In this document: piece after piece, positions 24,267-33,759 of the stretch
Layout: each line of letters opens with the position of its first letter
Position numbering within the stretch: the first letter of the stretch is position 1
Assembly (NCBI GenBank): GCA_903891095.1
Contig: CAITDI010000082.1
Coordinates: 1 to 53,977 of the forward strand
DNA: 53,977 nt
Source: an uncultured bacterium
GTDB lineage: Bacteria; Planctomycetota; Phycisphaerae; Phycisphaerales; SM1A02
Direction: 5' to 3'
Made by a program: the position numbers and the translations under genes
Notes under the pieces: generated by a model
The model's input: only the letters and a program-made list of their open reading frames with translations
What the model was told of the DNA's origin: nothing
The model's database searches: none

Positions 24267-25618
24267 GGCTTGCTTGCGCCGATCGGCTCGCCAGTGACGG
24301 CCGCGGCGGCGGTCGCAGTGGGCGCGCTCGCGGTGGCCTCGGCGACTGGCGCGGGCTCCATCGACTGCAACTGCCAGCGGCTCCGCAGCGCGACCTTGAG
24401 CGCGACGGCTCCGATCGTTCCGAAGAGCACGATCGAGAACGCGTAGACCATGCGGAGGCGGACGATCTTCTCGATCGCCAGCGCGCCGAGCACCACGCCC
24501 AGGATGCCGAACGAGATCGAGATCGCGTAGAGGGCGAACACGGCGCGCTTGACCCCGCCGAGCGAACGCTTGGCGAGGTGGTGGATGTGGTTGGCGTCGG
24601 CCGTCGACATCGACACGCCCGCCAGCTTGCGCCGCAGGATCGCCAGCGACGTGTCCATGATCGGCAGCGAGAAGATGATCAGTCCGGCGAACACCAGGTG
24701 CGTGTCGCCCTGCTCACCGAGCATCAGGATCGACACGACCACGAGGTAGCCGATCAGCAGGCTGCCGCAGTCGCCCAAAAATATGACCGCCGGGTTGAAG
24801 TTCCACGGTAGGAACCCGAGCACGCTCCCGAGCAGCGCGAGGCAGAGCACGATGCGCACGCCGGCGAGCGATTCAAACGGGTCGGCGATCTGCGCGCCCG
24901 AGGCCATCAGCAGGCTGATCGCCAGGAGCCCCGTCGCCATGATCGCGGCCGTACCCGAGCAGAGCCCGTCGAGGCCGTCGATGAGGTTCATCGAGTTGCA
25001 GCCGCCGAGCACGAAGAGCGCGATGATCGCAGTACCTGTCCAGTAGAAGACGTCGCCCGAGTGGAGCGCCATCGGACCGACCGTCAGGAGCACGTCGGTC
25101 GCAGGACCGAGGAGCGGCGCAAGCGCGCCCTCCGCGACACGCGTGCCGATGTCCTGCACCGCGAGCGCCGCGGCGGCCACCAGCTGGCCAGCGATCTTGA
25201 GTCGCGGATCCCAACCCCAGACGTCGTCGGCGAGACCCGTGAACGTGATCGCGAGCACGCCGATGACGATCGAGACCGGCATCGGACCGAGCGCGCCGCC
25301 AGGGCCGTCGACGATCGTGTAGCTGTAGGCGATCGCAGCCATGAAGCCGAGGAACACCGCAAAGCCACCGAGATACGCGATCGGATACTTGTGCTGCTTT
25401 CGCGCCTCGTTGGGCTTGTCGATGATCTCCATGCTGATCGCAAGCTTGCGAACAAACGGAGTCGACAGCAGCGTCACGAGGAACGCAACGACGAACACGC
25501 CGGCATAGCCGTTGAGGAACTCCAGCGCGCCGAAGTTGACGGCGCTGATCGGCGGACCTGGCTCGACTGGCTTAAGCGCGTCGCCCAGCGCGGGGACCTG
25601 TGCGGCATCGATCAGCAT
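24263..25618 (-). CDS. WecA/TagO-family undecaprenyl-phosphate glycosyl-1-phosphate transferase
   Basis: 451 residues with about 10-11 hydrophobic segments. Conserved cytoplasmic motifs of the MraY/WecA superfamily are visible: IDKPNEARKQHKYPIAYLGG near 85-105, GLADDVWGWDP, NSMNLIDGLDGL, FLGDCGSLLIGY, and the C-terminal TADANHIHHL. The HIHH form is typical of WecA/TagO rather than MraY. It would load a sugar-1-phosphate onto undecaprenyl phosphate to start a surface polysaccharide. The N-terminal 30 residues are extra. GGAGGTG precedes the ATG. It overlaps the epimerase gene upstream and rsmH downstream. Because it occupies a dcw position, an MraY role cannot be fully excluded. Confidence 0.85.
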   Translation of the reverse strand: MLIDAAQVPALGDALKPVEPGPPISAVNFGALEFLNGYAGVFVVAFLVTLLSTPFVRKLAISMEIIDKPNEARKQHKYPIAYLGGFAVFLGFMAAIAYSYTIVDGPGGALGPMPVSIVIGVLAITFTGLADDVWGWDPRLKIAGQLVAAAALAVQDIGTRVAEGALAPLLGPATDVLLTVGPMALHSGDVFYWTGTAIIALFVLGGCNSMNLIDGLDGLCSGTAAIMATGLLAISLLMASGAQIADPFESLAGVRIVLCLALLGSVLGFLPWNFNPAVIFLGDCGSLLIGYLVVVSILMLGEQGDTHLVFAGLIIFSLPIMDTSLAILRRKLAGVSMSTADANHIHHLAKRSLGGVKRAVFALYAISISFGILGVVLGALAIEKIVRLRMVYAFSIVLFGTIGAVALKVALRSRWQLQSMEPAPVAEATASAPTATAAAAVTGEPIGASKP

Positions 25619-26664
25619 CGAGCACCTCCGACCCCGACTTCGCGGGACTGCAGTTCAGCGGCGAGATCTCTGATCGTCTGCGCGAGCGCGATGCGGGGTG
25701 CAAAGCCGACTGCAGCGCGGATGCGCGTGAGATCGGGCTGGCGTACGGCGAGGTCGTCGAAACCCGCCGCGAACGCCTGCGCGTAGGGAACCATGCGGAC
25801 GCCGCTCTTCGACCCCAGCGTCGAGATCACCAGCGCGGCAAGGTCCTTGATCGTGATCTGCTCGTCGCGGCCGACATTGAACACGCGGCCGTGGCACGAC
25901 GTGTCCTCAAGCATGCGTGGCAGTGCGGGAACCACGTCGCGCACGTCGCAGAAGCAGCGCGACTGCCGGCCGTCGCCGTGGACCTCGAGAGCGTCGCCGT
26001 TGAGCGCCGCCTGCACAAACCGTGGAAGCACCATGCCGTACTCGCCGACCTGGCGCGGCCCGACGGTGTTGAAGAACCGCGCGATCACCACCGGCAGCCC
26101 ATGCTCGCGGTGATACGCAAGCGCGAGATACTCGTCGACCGCCTTCGAGCTGGCGTAGCACCAGCGCGTGACGCTGGTCGAGCCGTAGACGACGTCGTCG
26201 TCCTCGTTCATCGGGACGCGCAGACCCTTGCCGTAGACCTCGCTGGTCGACGCGATGAAGGTCGGCAGCGAACGCTCCGCGGCAAACCGCAGCACGACGC
26301 TCGTCTCGTGGATGTTGGTCTCGATGGTGTGGATCGGCCGCTCGACCACCAGGCGCACGCCGACGGCGGCCGCGAGGTGGTAGATGCAGTCGAAGTCGCG
26401 CGGCGAGAGCGTGGGAAGCACGTCCGACACATCGCCTTCGATCACCTTGTAGCGATCGCGCCGCGATGCGACCGAGCGCACGATCTCCGGGTTCGCGCGC
26501 CGGCCCGTCGAGAAGTTGTCGATCACGGTGACGTGGTCGCCGCGGTCGAGCAACAGCTCCGACAGATGCGAGCCAATGAAGCCCGCACCGCCCGTGACCA
26601 GCGTCCGAAGCGGGCGCCGATCCGTCGATCCTGTCAGTGTGGAACTGTTCGGATTGCTCTGCAA
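25612..26664 (-). CDS. NAD-dependent nucleotide-sugar epimerase/dehydratase
   Basis: 350 residues of the extended short-chain dehydrogenase type. The Rossmann motif TGGAGFIG lies at about 24-31, a catalytic Ser in ASTSEVYG, and the YxxxK pair in WCYASSKAVDEYLA. RFFNTVGPRQ and FNVGRDE are typical of UDP-glucuronate decarboxylase and UDP-glucose 4-epimerase groups. The precise reaction cannot be chosen by eye. The start shown is TTG; the true start may differ by a few codons, since there is no ATG before the Rossmann motif. It overlaps the WecA-like gene by 7 bp, so both probably supply and load the sugar for the polysaccharide made by this locus. Confidence 0.88.
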   Translation of the reverse strand: MQSNPNSSTLTGSTDRRPLRTLVTGGAGFIGSHLSELLLDRGDHVTVIDNFSTGRRANPEIVRSVASRRDRYKVIEGDVSDVLPTLSPRDFDCIYHLAAAVGVRLVVERPIHTIETNIHETSVVLRFAAERSLPTFIASTSEVYGKGLRVPMNEDDDVVYGSTSVTRWCYASSKAVDEYLALAYHREHGLPVVIARFFNTVGPRQVGEYGMVLPRFVQAALNGDALEVHGDGRQSRCFCDVRDVVPALPRMLEDTSCHGRVFNVGRDEQITIKDLAALVISTLGSKSGVRMVPYAQAFAAGFDDLAVRQPDLTRIRAAVGFAPRIALAQTIRDLAAELQSREVGVGGARC

Positions 26665-26690
26665 GTCTTCGGGTCCGCCGCCAGGGGCGA

Positions 26691-28916
26691 TCAGGTGCCG
26701 GTGCTCTTGGTCTGCGTGCCGGAAGCTTCCTTGCCCGCGTACTCGGCCATCGCCTCGTAGTTCTTGCGGAGGTAGCCGCCCGCGGTGTTCTTGGGACGGT
26801 TCAGCACCGCACCGATGAAGTGACCACGCACGTCGCTCAGCTGCGCCACGAGACGCGCGACAAGTCCGCGCTGCTCCTGGAACGCACGCACGACGAGCAG
26901 CGAGCCATCGACCTTGTTGGCGACCGCAAGCGCGTCGCCAGCGACGACGACCGGCGGCACATCGAACAGCACGATGTCGTAGCGCGAGGTGACCTGCTGG
27001 ACGAACGCGTCGAACGCGGGCGTGTTGAGGAGCTCGAACACACGAGTCTCGACCGAGCCTGCGGAGACGATGTCGACATCGCCACCCGCGGGGCGGATCA
27101 CGTCGGCAGCGGAGCTCTGGCCGCGCAGCACGTCGCCGAGACCGCGGGCATCGGGATCGGTGCCCATCGCCGCGGCGAGATGGCTGCGGCGGAAGTTGGC
27201 GTCGACCACGAGGACCTTGCGGCCACCCGCAGCGAGCGAGTCGGCGAGATTGGTGATGAAGCTGGTGGTGCCGGCCTCAGGCAGGCCGCTCACGCAGACA
27301 AGCGACTTGATCGAGTTCTGCGTGCAGGCCTTGATGACCTGTCCGGAGATCTGGCGGCAGAGTTCCGCCGCCACTGACTTCGGCGCATCGCGCACGACGC
27401 ACTCGATCTTCTTCGGGCCCAGCGGGTCCTCCGAAAGATCGGGGATCGATCCAAGCAGGCGGAGTCCCGAGATGCCGGTGAGATCGGTTGCGTAGCGCAC
27501 GCGGGTGTCGAGGAACTCGCGCAGGAAGATCACGCCGAGCACGATGGCGAACGTGAGGAGGCCGCCGGCGGGCAGCATGATCTTGATCTGCGGGAAGCTC
27601 TTCTCGCGCGGCGTCTGCGCGCGCTTGGCGATGGTGACGGCGCGGGCGTCGTCACGAGCCTTGAGCTGATCGAGGTTCGCGAGGACCTCGAGCTGCTTGG
27701 CGCGCGCCTCGAGCATGCGCTCGCGGCGGTCCTTGAGCTCCTGCACGGTGGTCAGGTTGGCGGTGAAGTCCTTGAGGCGCGTGGACTGCGCCTGCATGTC
27801 CTTCTCGAACTTCTCGAGGAGGCCGCTGTAGCTCTCCACCTGGTCGGCGTAGGTCTTGAAGTCCGCGTTGAGATTGCGGCGAAGGATCGACTGAAGGAGC
27901 GCGTCACGCTCGAGCTCGCCGGCGCGAACCTGCTGCTCGGCGGAGCGAAGCGCGGTGTGGTCGGCGCCGAACTTCTTGCGGAGCGCCTCGGTCTGGACGC
28001 GGATCTCCTGGACGTTCGAGTTCGCGCGCTGGACGATCTGGTCGTTCTCCGCGATCCGGATGTCGTCGGGCGTCGGCTCGAGGCGGCCTTCCATCTTGGC
28101 TTCGGTCTGCTGCTTCTTGCTCTGCGCGAGCGTGAGCAGCGACTTGGTCTCGCCGACGCGGCGGGCGGTGTCCTCGACGGCGAGCAGCATCTCGTTGCGC
28201 TCCTCGTTGGTCGAGGTCATGTTGCGGTCGGTGACGAACTTCGCGATTTCCTTGCCGATGCTCGTGAGCTGGCTGTCGAGCTCGTCGAGCTGCTTCTTGA
28301 AGGTCGCGCGGTTCTGCTCGAACTTCTCGTCGTCGGAGGCCTTCTTGGTGGCGATGTAGGTGTCCGCGATGCGGTTGAGCACGACGGGCAAGTCGGATGC
28401 GACGTGCGTCGACCACGAGATGGCGAAGTAGTTCGTGCGGCGCTGGTGACCGGCGGAGAGCTCGTCGACAAGGTCGTCGACCGCGTCCTCGGCCACGAAG
28501 CGGCCGGTGTCGTCGCGGTAACCCTCGCTCCACTTGGTCTGCTCGATGTCGCGGTGGTTCATCGCGCGAACGAGAAGATCGCGCGAGAGGATTCGCGCGG
28601 ACTCGGTGGTGCCCAGACGCTCGACGGCTTCCTCGGTGCGCTGATCGCGGGCGATGACGTCGGTCACCTGATCGGGCGCCGGCACGAGCTCGAAGAGCAC
28701 GCGGTCGGAGTACCGCGGATAGACGAACTCGCACACGACATGCGCGACGCCTCCGATCGCGATGCCGATTCCGACCGACGCGGCGAGCTTCCATGCGTTC
28801 TGGCGGAGCACGCGGATCGGATCGATCTGAACAGCGGCGGCTGCAGCGCCGCCAGCACGAGGACGTGCGTTGGGCGAGCGCGGATCGAGGGAGGGTTTGG
28901 AGGGTGCGATGCTCAT
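26691..28916 (-). CDS. Wzc-like chain-length determinant fused to degenerate BY-kinase domain
   Basis: 741 residues. A Wzz-type N-terminal part has TM1 at about 42-62, a long periplasmic coiled coil, and TM2 at about 448-470. The C-terminal domain resembles bacterial tyrosine kinases (Wzc/CpsD/EpsG). Walker A' is VLVVDANFRRSH (D572) and Walker B is IVLFDVPP (D652). The Walker A loop, however, reads SGLPEAGTTSF (543-553), with T550 where the invariant Lys should be. The C-terminal tail has three spaced tyrosines (GGYLRKNYEAMAEYAGK). In exosortase/EPS loci these functions control polymer length. The missing lysine suggests a structural or pseudokinase role. It lies between the TPR and epimerase genes. 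Confidence 0.88.
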   Translation of the reverse strand: MSIAPSKPSLDPRSPNARPRAGGAAAAAVQIDPIRVLRQNAWKLAASVGIGIAIGGVAHVVCEFVYPRYSDRVLFELVPAPDQVTDVIARDQRTEEAVERLGTTESARILSRDLLVRAMNHRDIEQTKWSEGYRDDTGRFVAEDAVDDLVDELSAGHQRRTNYFAISWSTHVASDLPVVLNRIADTYIATKKASDDEKFEQNRATFKKQLDELDSQLTSIGKEIAKFVTDRNMTSTNEERNEMLLAVEDTARRVGETKSLLTLAQSKKQQTEAKMEGRLEPTPDDIRIAENDQIVQRANSNVQEIRVQTEALRKKFGADHTALRSAEQQVRAGELERDALLQSILRRNLNADFKTYADQVESYSGLLEKFEKDMQAQSTRLKDFTANLTTVQELKDRRERMLEARAKQLEVLANLDQLKARDDARAVTIAKRAQTPREKSFPQIKIMLPAGGLLTFAIVLGVIFLREFLDTRVRYATDLTGISGLRLLGSIPDLSEDPLGPKKIECVVRDAPKSVAAELCRQISGQVIKACTQNSIKSLVCVSGLPEAGTTSFITNLADSLAAGGRKVLVVDANFRRSHLAAAMGTDPDARGLGDVLRGQSSAADVIRPAGGDVDIVSAGSVETRVFELLNTPAFDAFVQQVTSRYDIVLFDVPPVVVAGDALAVANKVDGSLLVVRAFQEQRGLVARLVAQLSDVRGHFIGAVLNRPKNTAGGYLRKNYEAMAEYAGKEASGTQTKSTGT

Positions 28917-28955
28917 GGCTATTCTCGGAATCTGTCTATCGGGGGAACCGATCGA

Positions 28956-31900
28956 TTACTTGAGGGACGACAGCAGTTGCTCGATGGAAGTCTTTGTCGC
29001 GTCATCAGGTTGCATGCCCAAGGCGCGGTTGGCCGTCTCGCGCGCCTGGGGTAGGCGGTCGAGGAGCTTGAACGCCTGCGCGCGGTGCAGCTGGATTGCC
29101 GCGCTGTCGCCGAGCTTGGCGGCGCGATCCGCCGCTTCGAGCGCCGCAGCCCCCTGCCCATCGGCAAGAAGTGCGTACGCCAGGGTGTCGAGGTATTCGC
29201 CGCGGGTCGGCTGGAGCTGAACGGCCATACGGGCGGCCGGCAGCGCCTTCTTGGCGTCCTTGAGGCAGTCGACGCAGAGGTAGGCAAAGTTGTTGAGGAC
29301 CGCGTCGTTCCGCGGCGTCAGGGCAACGGCCTTCTCGAACGCGGGCACAGCCTTCTCGCACTGCTTGAGCAGGTAGTAGGTGGTGCCGAGGCGGTCGAGC
29401 ACCATCGCGCCGAAGCCGGGGTTCTTGGAGTAGTCGGCCGCTTCGATCGGCGTAAGGAGCGCAAGCACCTTCTGCAGGCCGTCGGGGCCCTGGCCCAGGG
29501 CCAACGAGGAGAGGAATTCGCGCGCGGCGGGAGACATATCCGCACCTTCGACGTCGGCGACGAGCTTCTCAGCGTCGGACATCATGGTCGGCGGGAAGAC
29601 GAGGCGAACCGCGCCGTACCAGGCCTCCGCCATGTTGGGATCACCAGCGTCGAGCGCCTTCTTGACGTCGCGGAACGATTCCTTGAGCGATGCGACGCCG
29701 TCGCCGCGCTCGCCCTTGCCCAGGAGCGCGACGCCAAGGTAGGCGCGCGCCACGGGATTCGAGGTCATGAGGTCCGCACGAACGCGGCAAGCATCGATCG
29801 CGCCGTTGAAGTCCTTGTCGTGGATGAGCGCATCGACCTGGCGGAAGAACGTCGTGGCATCGGGACGCAGCTTGTCCGCGCGGGCAAAGCTCACCGCGGC
29901 ATCCTTGTAACGGCCACGGCGCGCCATGAGGTCCGCGAGCGTGTAGTGCCAGCTCGGCTCGCCCGGCGAGTAGCCGATCGCTGCGCGGAGGGTCTCTTCG
30001 GCGCGGTCGAGGTTCTGGTTGTTGTAGAGCAGCTCGACGAGCCTGCGGCGCGCCTCGACGCTGGTAGGAAGCAGACGCAGGTAGCGCTCGTACTCCGCCG
30101 CCGCGCCGGCTCCGTCGCCGAGGGCAAGGAGCACTTCAGCGCGGTTCTGGCACGCAGGGAAGAACGTCGCGCCAAGGGCCGCACCGCGGTCCGCGGCAGC
30201 GAGCGCCTCTTCACCGCTGGCGCGGTCGCCCGTCAGCTCGAAGACCTTTCGCTTGGCCATCGAGTCCTGGATGAACGGCTGCGGCATCGAGGGTCCGAGC
30301 TTCTTTGCACGCCCGTATGCAGCGATCGCAGCGTCGTACGCGGCCTTCGCGCCTGCGATGTCCCCGCTGGCGCGGAGCGCATCGCCCCGCGCGGCCTGGA
30401 TCGCGCCATCGAGCAGCTCCGTGCCCATTTCGCGAGTACCGGTGCCCGCACCGGCATCGAAGCTCTTGCGTGCATCGTCCAGGCGGTTGGCGCGCAGGTA
30501 GCACTCGGCCAGCGTGAGCTTGAGCGTCGGGTTGTCGTCGACCTTGGCCAGCGGCTCGAGATACTCGATCGCCATGTCGTAGCGCTCGATGCTCATCGAC
30601 GTGTCGATGATCGCGCGCGTCGCGGGGCGAGTCTTGGGATCCTCGCGGCGAACGGCCTCGGCGAACGACTGGCGCGCGCGGTCCTTGCCGCCCGTCACGT
30701 TCTGGAACTGACCGAGCATCACCATGCCGCGCCAGCCCGCATCAGGTCCGGCCTTGTCGACCGCGGCCTTGAGAACGGCCTCGGCCTCGGCAACCTGGCC
30801 AAGCGCACGGAGCATTCCCGCGTAGGAGTTCGCAGAGTCAATGTTGGCCGGATCGCGGCTGAGGATCTGGGTGTAGATGTCCTGGGCACGCTTGCGCCAG
30901 TCGCCGCGCACTCGGTCAAGCTCGCGCGTGCGCGATGCAATGTCCATGGCGGACCACTGGGTCTCGTTGAACAGCGGACGCGCGTTGTCGCCCACGATGT
31001 CCTCGCGCTCCGGCGCGGTCATCGCGAGGATGCCAGCGAGCGTCTGGGCGTTCTCGATGTTGGTGGGAGCGACGCGGTACTGGTTCTCGCGCATGCGCAT
31101 CGCCATGCGGCGATCGCCGACCTGCTGCTCGAGCGCGAGCCAGGTGTTGCCGACTTCTTCGTCGAAGCCCGCGAGCTGGCGCGCCTCACGGAGCACCTCG
31201 AGCGCGCGCTGGGTGTTGCCCGCGCGGATGCTCGCGCCGACGAGAAGACGCACGGTCTGCATGTCGCCGGGGCGGCGCTTGTACGCCTCCTCGTAGTTGC
31301 GCATCGCGATCTCCACGTTGCCCGAGCGCTCGTTGGCTGCGCCAAGTGCGCGATAGATCGTCGAAGCATCGACACCGGACTGGATCGCACGCTCGAGCAC
31401 CTGCGTGGCCTCGGCGACCTTGCCCTGCGCGAGCAGGATGCGCGAATGGCAGCTCGGACCGAGCGTGCGGTCGCGGCTGGATTCATCCGCGAGCTTCGCG
31501 AGGGTCTCGGCCGCGGCGTAGTCCTTCTTCTCGAGCGCAAGGGTGAAGTCCGACTCGATCAGCGCCGGATGCGTCGGATCGAGCTGCTGCGCCTTCGCGC
31601 GCCACTGAGCCGCGGCAGCCGCGAGCTTGTCTGCGTTCATGGCGGTCGTCGCCGCGCTCGCGACGCCAAGGCGGCGCTCGCGCTCGGCCTGCTGCCGAAC
31701 GGTCTGTCCCGTCTGCTCCAGACGGAGGTAGGTGAGGACCGCGAGTTCCTTCGGGTCGGTCACGGAACCTTCGGAGAGCGCGATGATGCGCTCCGCCGGA
31801 TCGTCGCTGGCAAGCACCGCGTTGTAGCGGATGAGCGCCGCGTCCGTGGGGAACTTGACCAAGGCGTCCTTGGTCATCTTGAGCGCGACCTGAGGTTGGT

Positions 31901-33686
31901 CGGCCTGGACCTCGAGCGCGATCGCGATGCGCTCGAGACGGACGTCCGGAGCGGTCAGCTTCTGTCGGAACTCGCTGAGCAGGGCGCGCGCGCGATCAAA
32001 CTCCTTGGTCTCAAGGAACGCCTGCACGCGTCCTGCAAGCTCGATGAACGGATCGCCCGCGCTGATGTTCGTCGGGTCCGCTTCCTGGGCGTTGATCGCG
32101 GCGGCGAGCAGCTGCTTCGCCTCTTCGTCGTCCGGCGTCATGTCGACGACGCCACGCAACGTGGCGATGGCTTCACGCGAGCGCGCCGTCGCGAGGTCGA
32201 GGCGCGCACGGAGCTTGAGCAGCACGGGATTGCCGGGCGAAAGCGTGAGGCCGGTGTTGACCAGGTTGCGGGCCTGACCGACTTCGCCAACGCGGAGGTT
32301 GGCGAGCGCGGTGAGCACGTACAGCTCGAGGTCGATCTGGCTGCCCTTCTTGAACACCTCGTTGAACTTGACCAAGGCGCCGGTCATGTCGCCGTTCAGG
32401 ATCGCCAGCTTGGCGTCGGCGCGAATGATGGTCGAGTTGTCAGTGGCGCCGGCGAGCATCTTCTCGAGCACATCGCGTGCCGCGACGGCTTCCTTGATGT
32501 GCGCCGCCTTCTCGGCGTCGCCGCCGCGCTCCGCCTGGTCGAACGCGATGTCGAACAGCGCCTGCGCGGCGGAGATCCTGTTGCCTTCGTAGCTCGCGGC
32601 GAGCAGGCCCGTGGTCGGGCGCGGCGCCTTCAGCACGAAGTCGAGTTCGCGGCGCGCCGTCTTCGGATCGACCAAACGCATCGCAAGGCCGAGTGCGCGG
32701 CGGTGCAGCAGTTCATCGGGGTGCTTCTCGACATAGGTGGAGAGCAGCGACTGGGCTTCCTCGACGCCCGCGTTGCCGGCGCGCGCGAGCGAGGCTGCGC
32801 ACTCGAGGACGTCGAGGCCCTGCGCGGACGCGGCGGCGACCTTCGCAAGAGCTTCGGTTGCCGCGACCACGGAAGGATCGCTGACGTTGCCCTTCGACAC
32901 GACGATCGCGCGCTCCAGCTTGGCGATGGTGGTGCACAGTCCGTTGGGAGTCTCGGTTTCCGCGCGCTCGAAGGCCTTCTTCATCGCCTCGTTGGCAGAG
33001 TCGATCTTGTCGGCGCGGCCCGCGCCACCGGCGACGGCGGCGTCGCGCACGGTCATGCGCGCCAGCGAACCGACGGCGAGGTCGCGCTCCGCGGGAGTGA
33101 GTTCCTTCGACTGCAGCGCTGCCTCGAGATCCTTGACCATCGCGACGCGCTCGGAGTCGTTGAGACCATCGATGCGGCGGAATCCGCTGTATCCGAGATA
33201 GAGCTTGCCGAGCGCCTGGCCCACGCCCTGCTCGGGAACGATCTTGAGCATGTCTTCGCAGCGCTCGCCGAGCCCCTTCCACATCGCCTGCGCGTTGATC
33301 GCCTCAGCCTGTGCACGGAAGGTCTCGAGATACGTGCGCCAACGGGCCATGTCGTCGCGCGCGGAACGCGCTTCGTTCGCCAGCACCTGCAGGTACTGGC
33401 CGTAGCGCTCGCGGGCCTCGTTGTCGGTCTCGGGCGTGAGCGCGAGGATCGCGGTCTTGAACTTCTCGAGGTAGGCGAGGTTCGTCGGCTTCTTCGCAAC
33501 CGCGCGGCCATAGGCGTCGGCCGCCTTGCGGTAGTCGCCCGCGGAGACGTACTCGTCGCCCGCGCGCACATGGCGGTCCGCGTCATAGCGGTAGCGCAGC
33601 ACGAGCGTCCCTGCTCCACCGATGACGAGGAGGATCAGGAGGGAACCGACGACGAAGACGAGCTTCTTGTTGAGCTTCTGTGCCAT
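28956..33686 (-). CDS. Giant TPR-repeat protein of the exosortase locus
   Basis: 1576 residues. A membrane anchor or uncleaved signal lies at about 9-29 (FVVGSLLILLVIGGAGTLVL). The rest is almost entirely helical TPR-like repeats. Clear ones include RAGDEYVSAGDYRKAADAYG near the start and LDRLGTTYYLLKQCEKAVPA, ALTPRNDAVLNNFAYLCVD and YLDTLAYALLADGQGAAALE near the end. PEP-CTERM/exosortase loci often encode a TPR protein (PrsT, roughly 900 residues); this one is far longer. It probably scaffolds the envelope-spanning polysaccharide machinery in the periplasm, by analogy. No Shine-Dalgarno is obvious before the ATG. A long plus-strand open frame runs through the gene but looks like a codon-bias artefact. 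Confidence 0.88.
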   Translation of the reverse strand: MAQKLNKKLVFVVGSLLILLVIGGAGTLVLRYRYDADRHVRAGDEYVSAGDYRKAADAYGRAVAKKPTNLAYLEKFKTAILALTPETDNEARERYGQYLQVLANEARSARDDMARWRTYLETFRAQAEAINAQAMWKGLGERCEDMLKIVPEQGVGQALGKLYLGYSGFRRIDGLNDSERVAMVKDLEAALQSKELTPAERDLAVGSLARMTVRDAAVAGGAGRADKIDSANEAMKKAFERAETETPNGLCTTIAKLERAIVVSKGNVSDPSVVAATEALAKVAAASAQGLDVLECAASLARAGNAGVEEAQSLLSTYVEKHPDELLHRRALGLAMRLVDPKTARRELDFVLKAPRPTTGLLAASYEGNRISAAQALFDIAFDQAERGGDAEKAAHIKEAVAARDVLEKMLAGATDNSTIIRADAKLAILNGDMTGALVKFNEVFKKGSQIDLELYVLTALANLRVGEVGQARNLVNTGLTLSPGNPVLLKLRARLDLATARSREAIATLRGVVDMTPDDEEAKQLLAAAINAQEADPTNISAGDPFIELAGRVQAFLETKEFDRARALLSEFRQKLTAPDVRLERIAIALEVQADQPQVALKMTKDALVKFPTDAALIRYNAVLASDDPAERIIALSEGSVTDPKELAVLTYLRLEQTGQTVRQQAERERRLGVASAATTAMNADKLAAAAAQWRAKAQQLDPTHPALIESDFTLALEKKDYAAAETLAKLADESSRDRTLGPSCHSRILLAQGKVAEATQVLERAIQSGVDASTIYRALGAANERSGNVEIAMRNYEEAYKRRPGDMQTVRLLVGASIRAGNTQRALEVLREARQLAGFDEEVGNTWLALEQQVGDRRMAMRMRENQYRVAPTNIENAQTLAGILAMTAPEREDIVGDNARPLFNETQWSAMDIASRTRELDRVRGDWRKRAQDIYTQILSRDPANIDSANSYAGMLRALGQVAEAEAVLKAAVDKAGPDAGWRGMVMLGQFQNVTGGKDRARQSFAEAVRREDPKTRPATRAIIDTSMSIERYDMAIEYLEPLAKVDDNPTLKLTLAECYLRANRLDDARKSFDAGAGTGTREMGTELLDGAIQAARGDALRASGDIAGAKAAYDAAIAAYGRAKKLGPSMPQPFIQDSMAKRKVFELTGDRASGEEALAAADRGAALGATFFPACQNRAEVLLALGDGAGAAAEYERYLRLLPTSVEARRRLVELLYNNQNLDRAEETLRAAIGYSPGEPSWHYTLADLMARRGRYKDAAVSFARADKLRPDATTFFRQVDALIHDKDFNGAIDACRVRADLMTSNPVARAYLGVALLGKGERGDGVASLKESFRDVKKALDAGDPNMAEAWYGAVRLVFPPTMMSDAEKLVADVEGADMSPAAREFLSSLALGQGPDGLQKVLALLTPIEAADYSKNPGFGAMVLDRLGTTYYLLKQCEKAVPAFEKAVALTPRNDAVLNNFAYLCVDCLKDAKKALPAARMAVQLQPTRGEYLDTLAYALLADGQGAAALEAADRAAKLGDSAAIQLHRAQAFKLLDRLPQARETANRALGMQPDDATKTSIEQLLSSLK

Positions 33687-33759
33687 ATGAAAATCGACTT
33701 TCAGCCGGCGAACCGGCCTGGGCGAGTGTTCTCTGAATCACGGGCGGCAGCCAAGGGAA

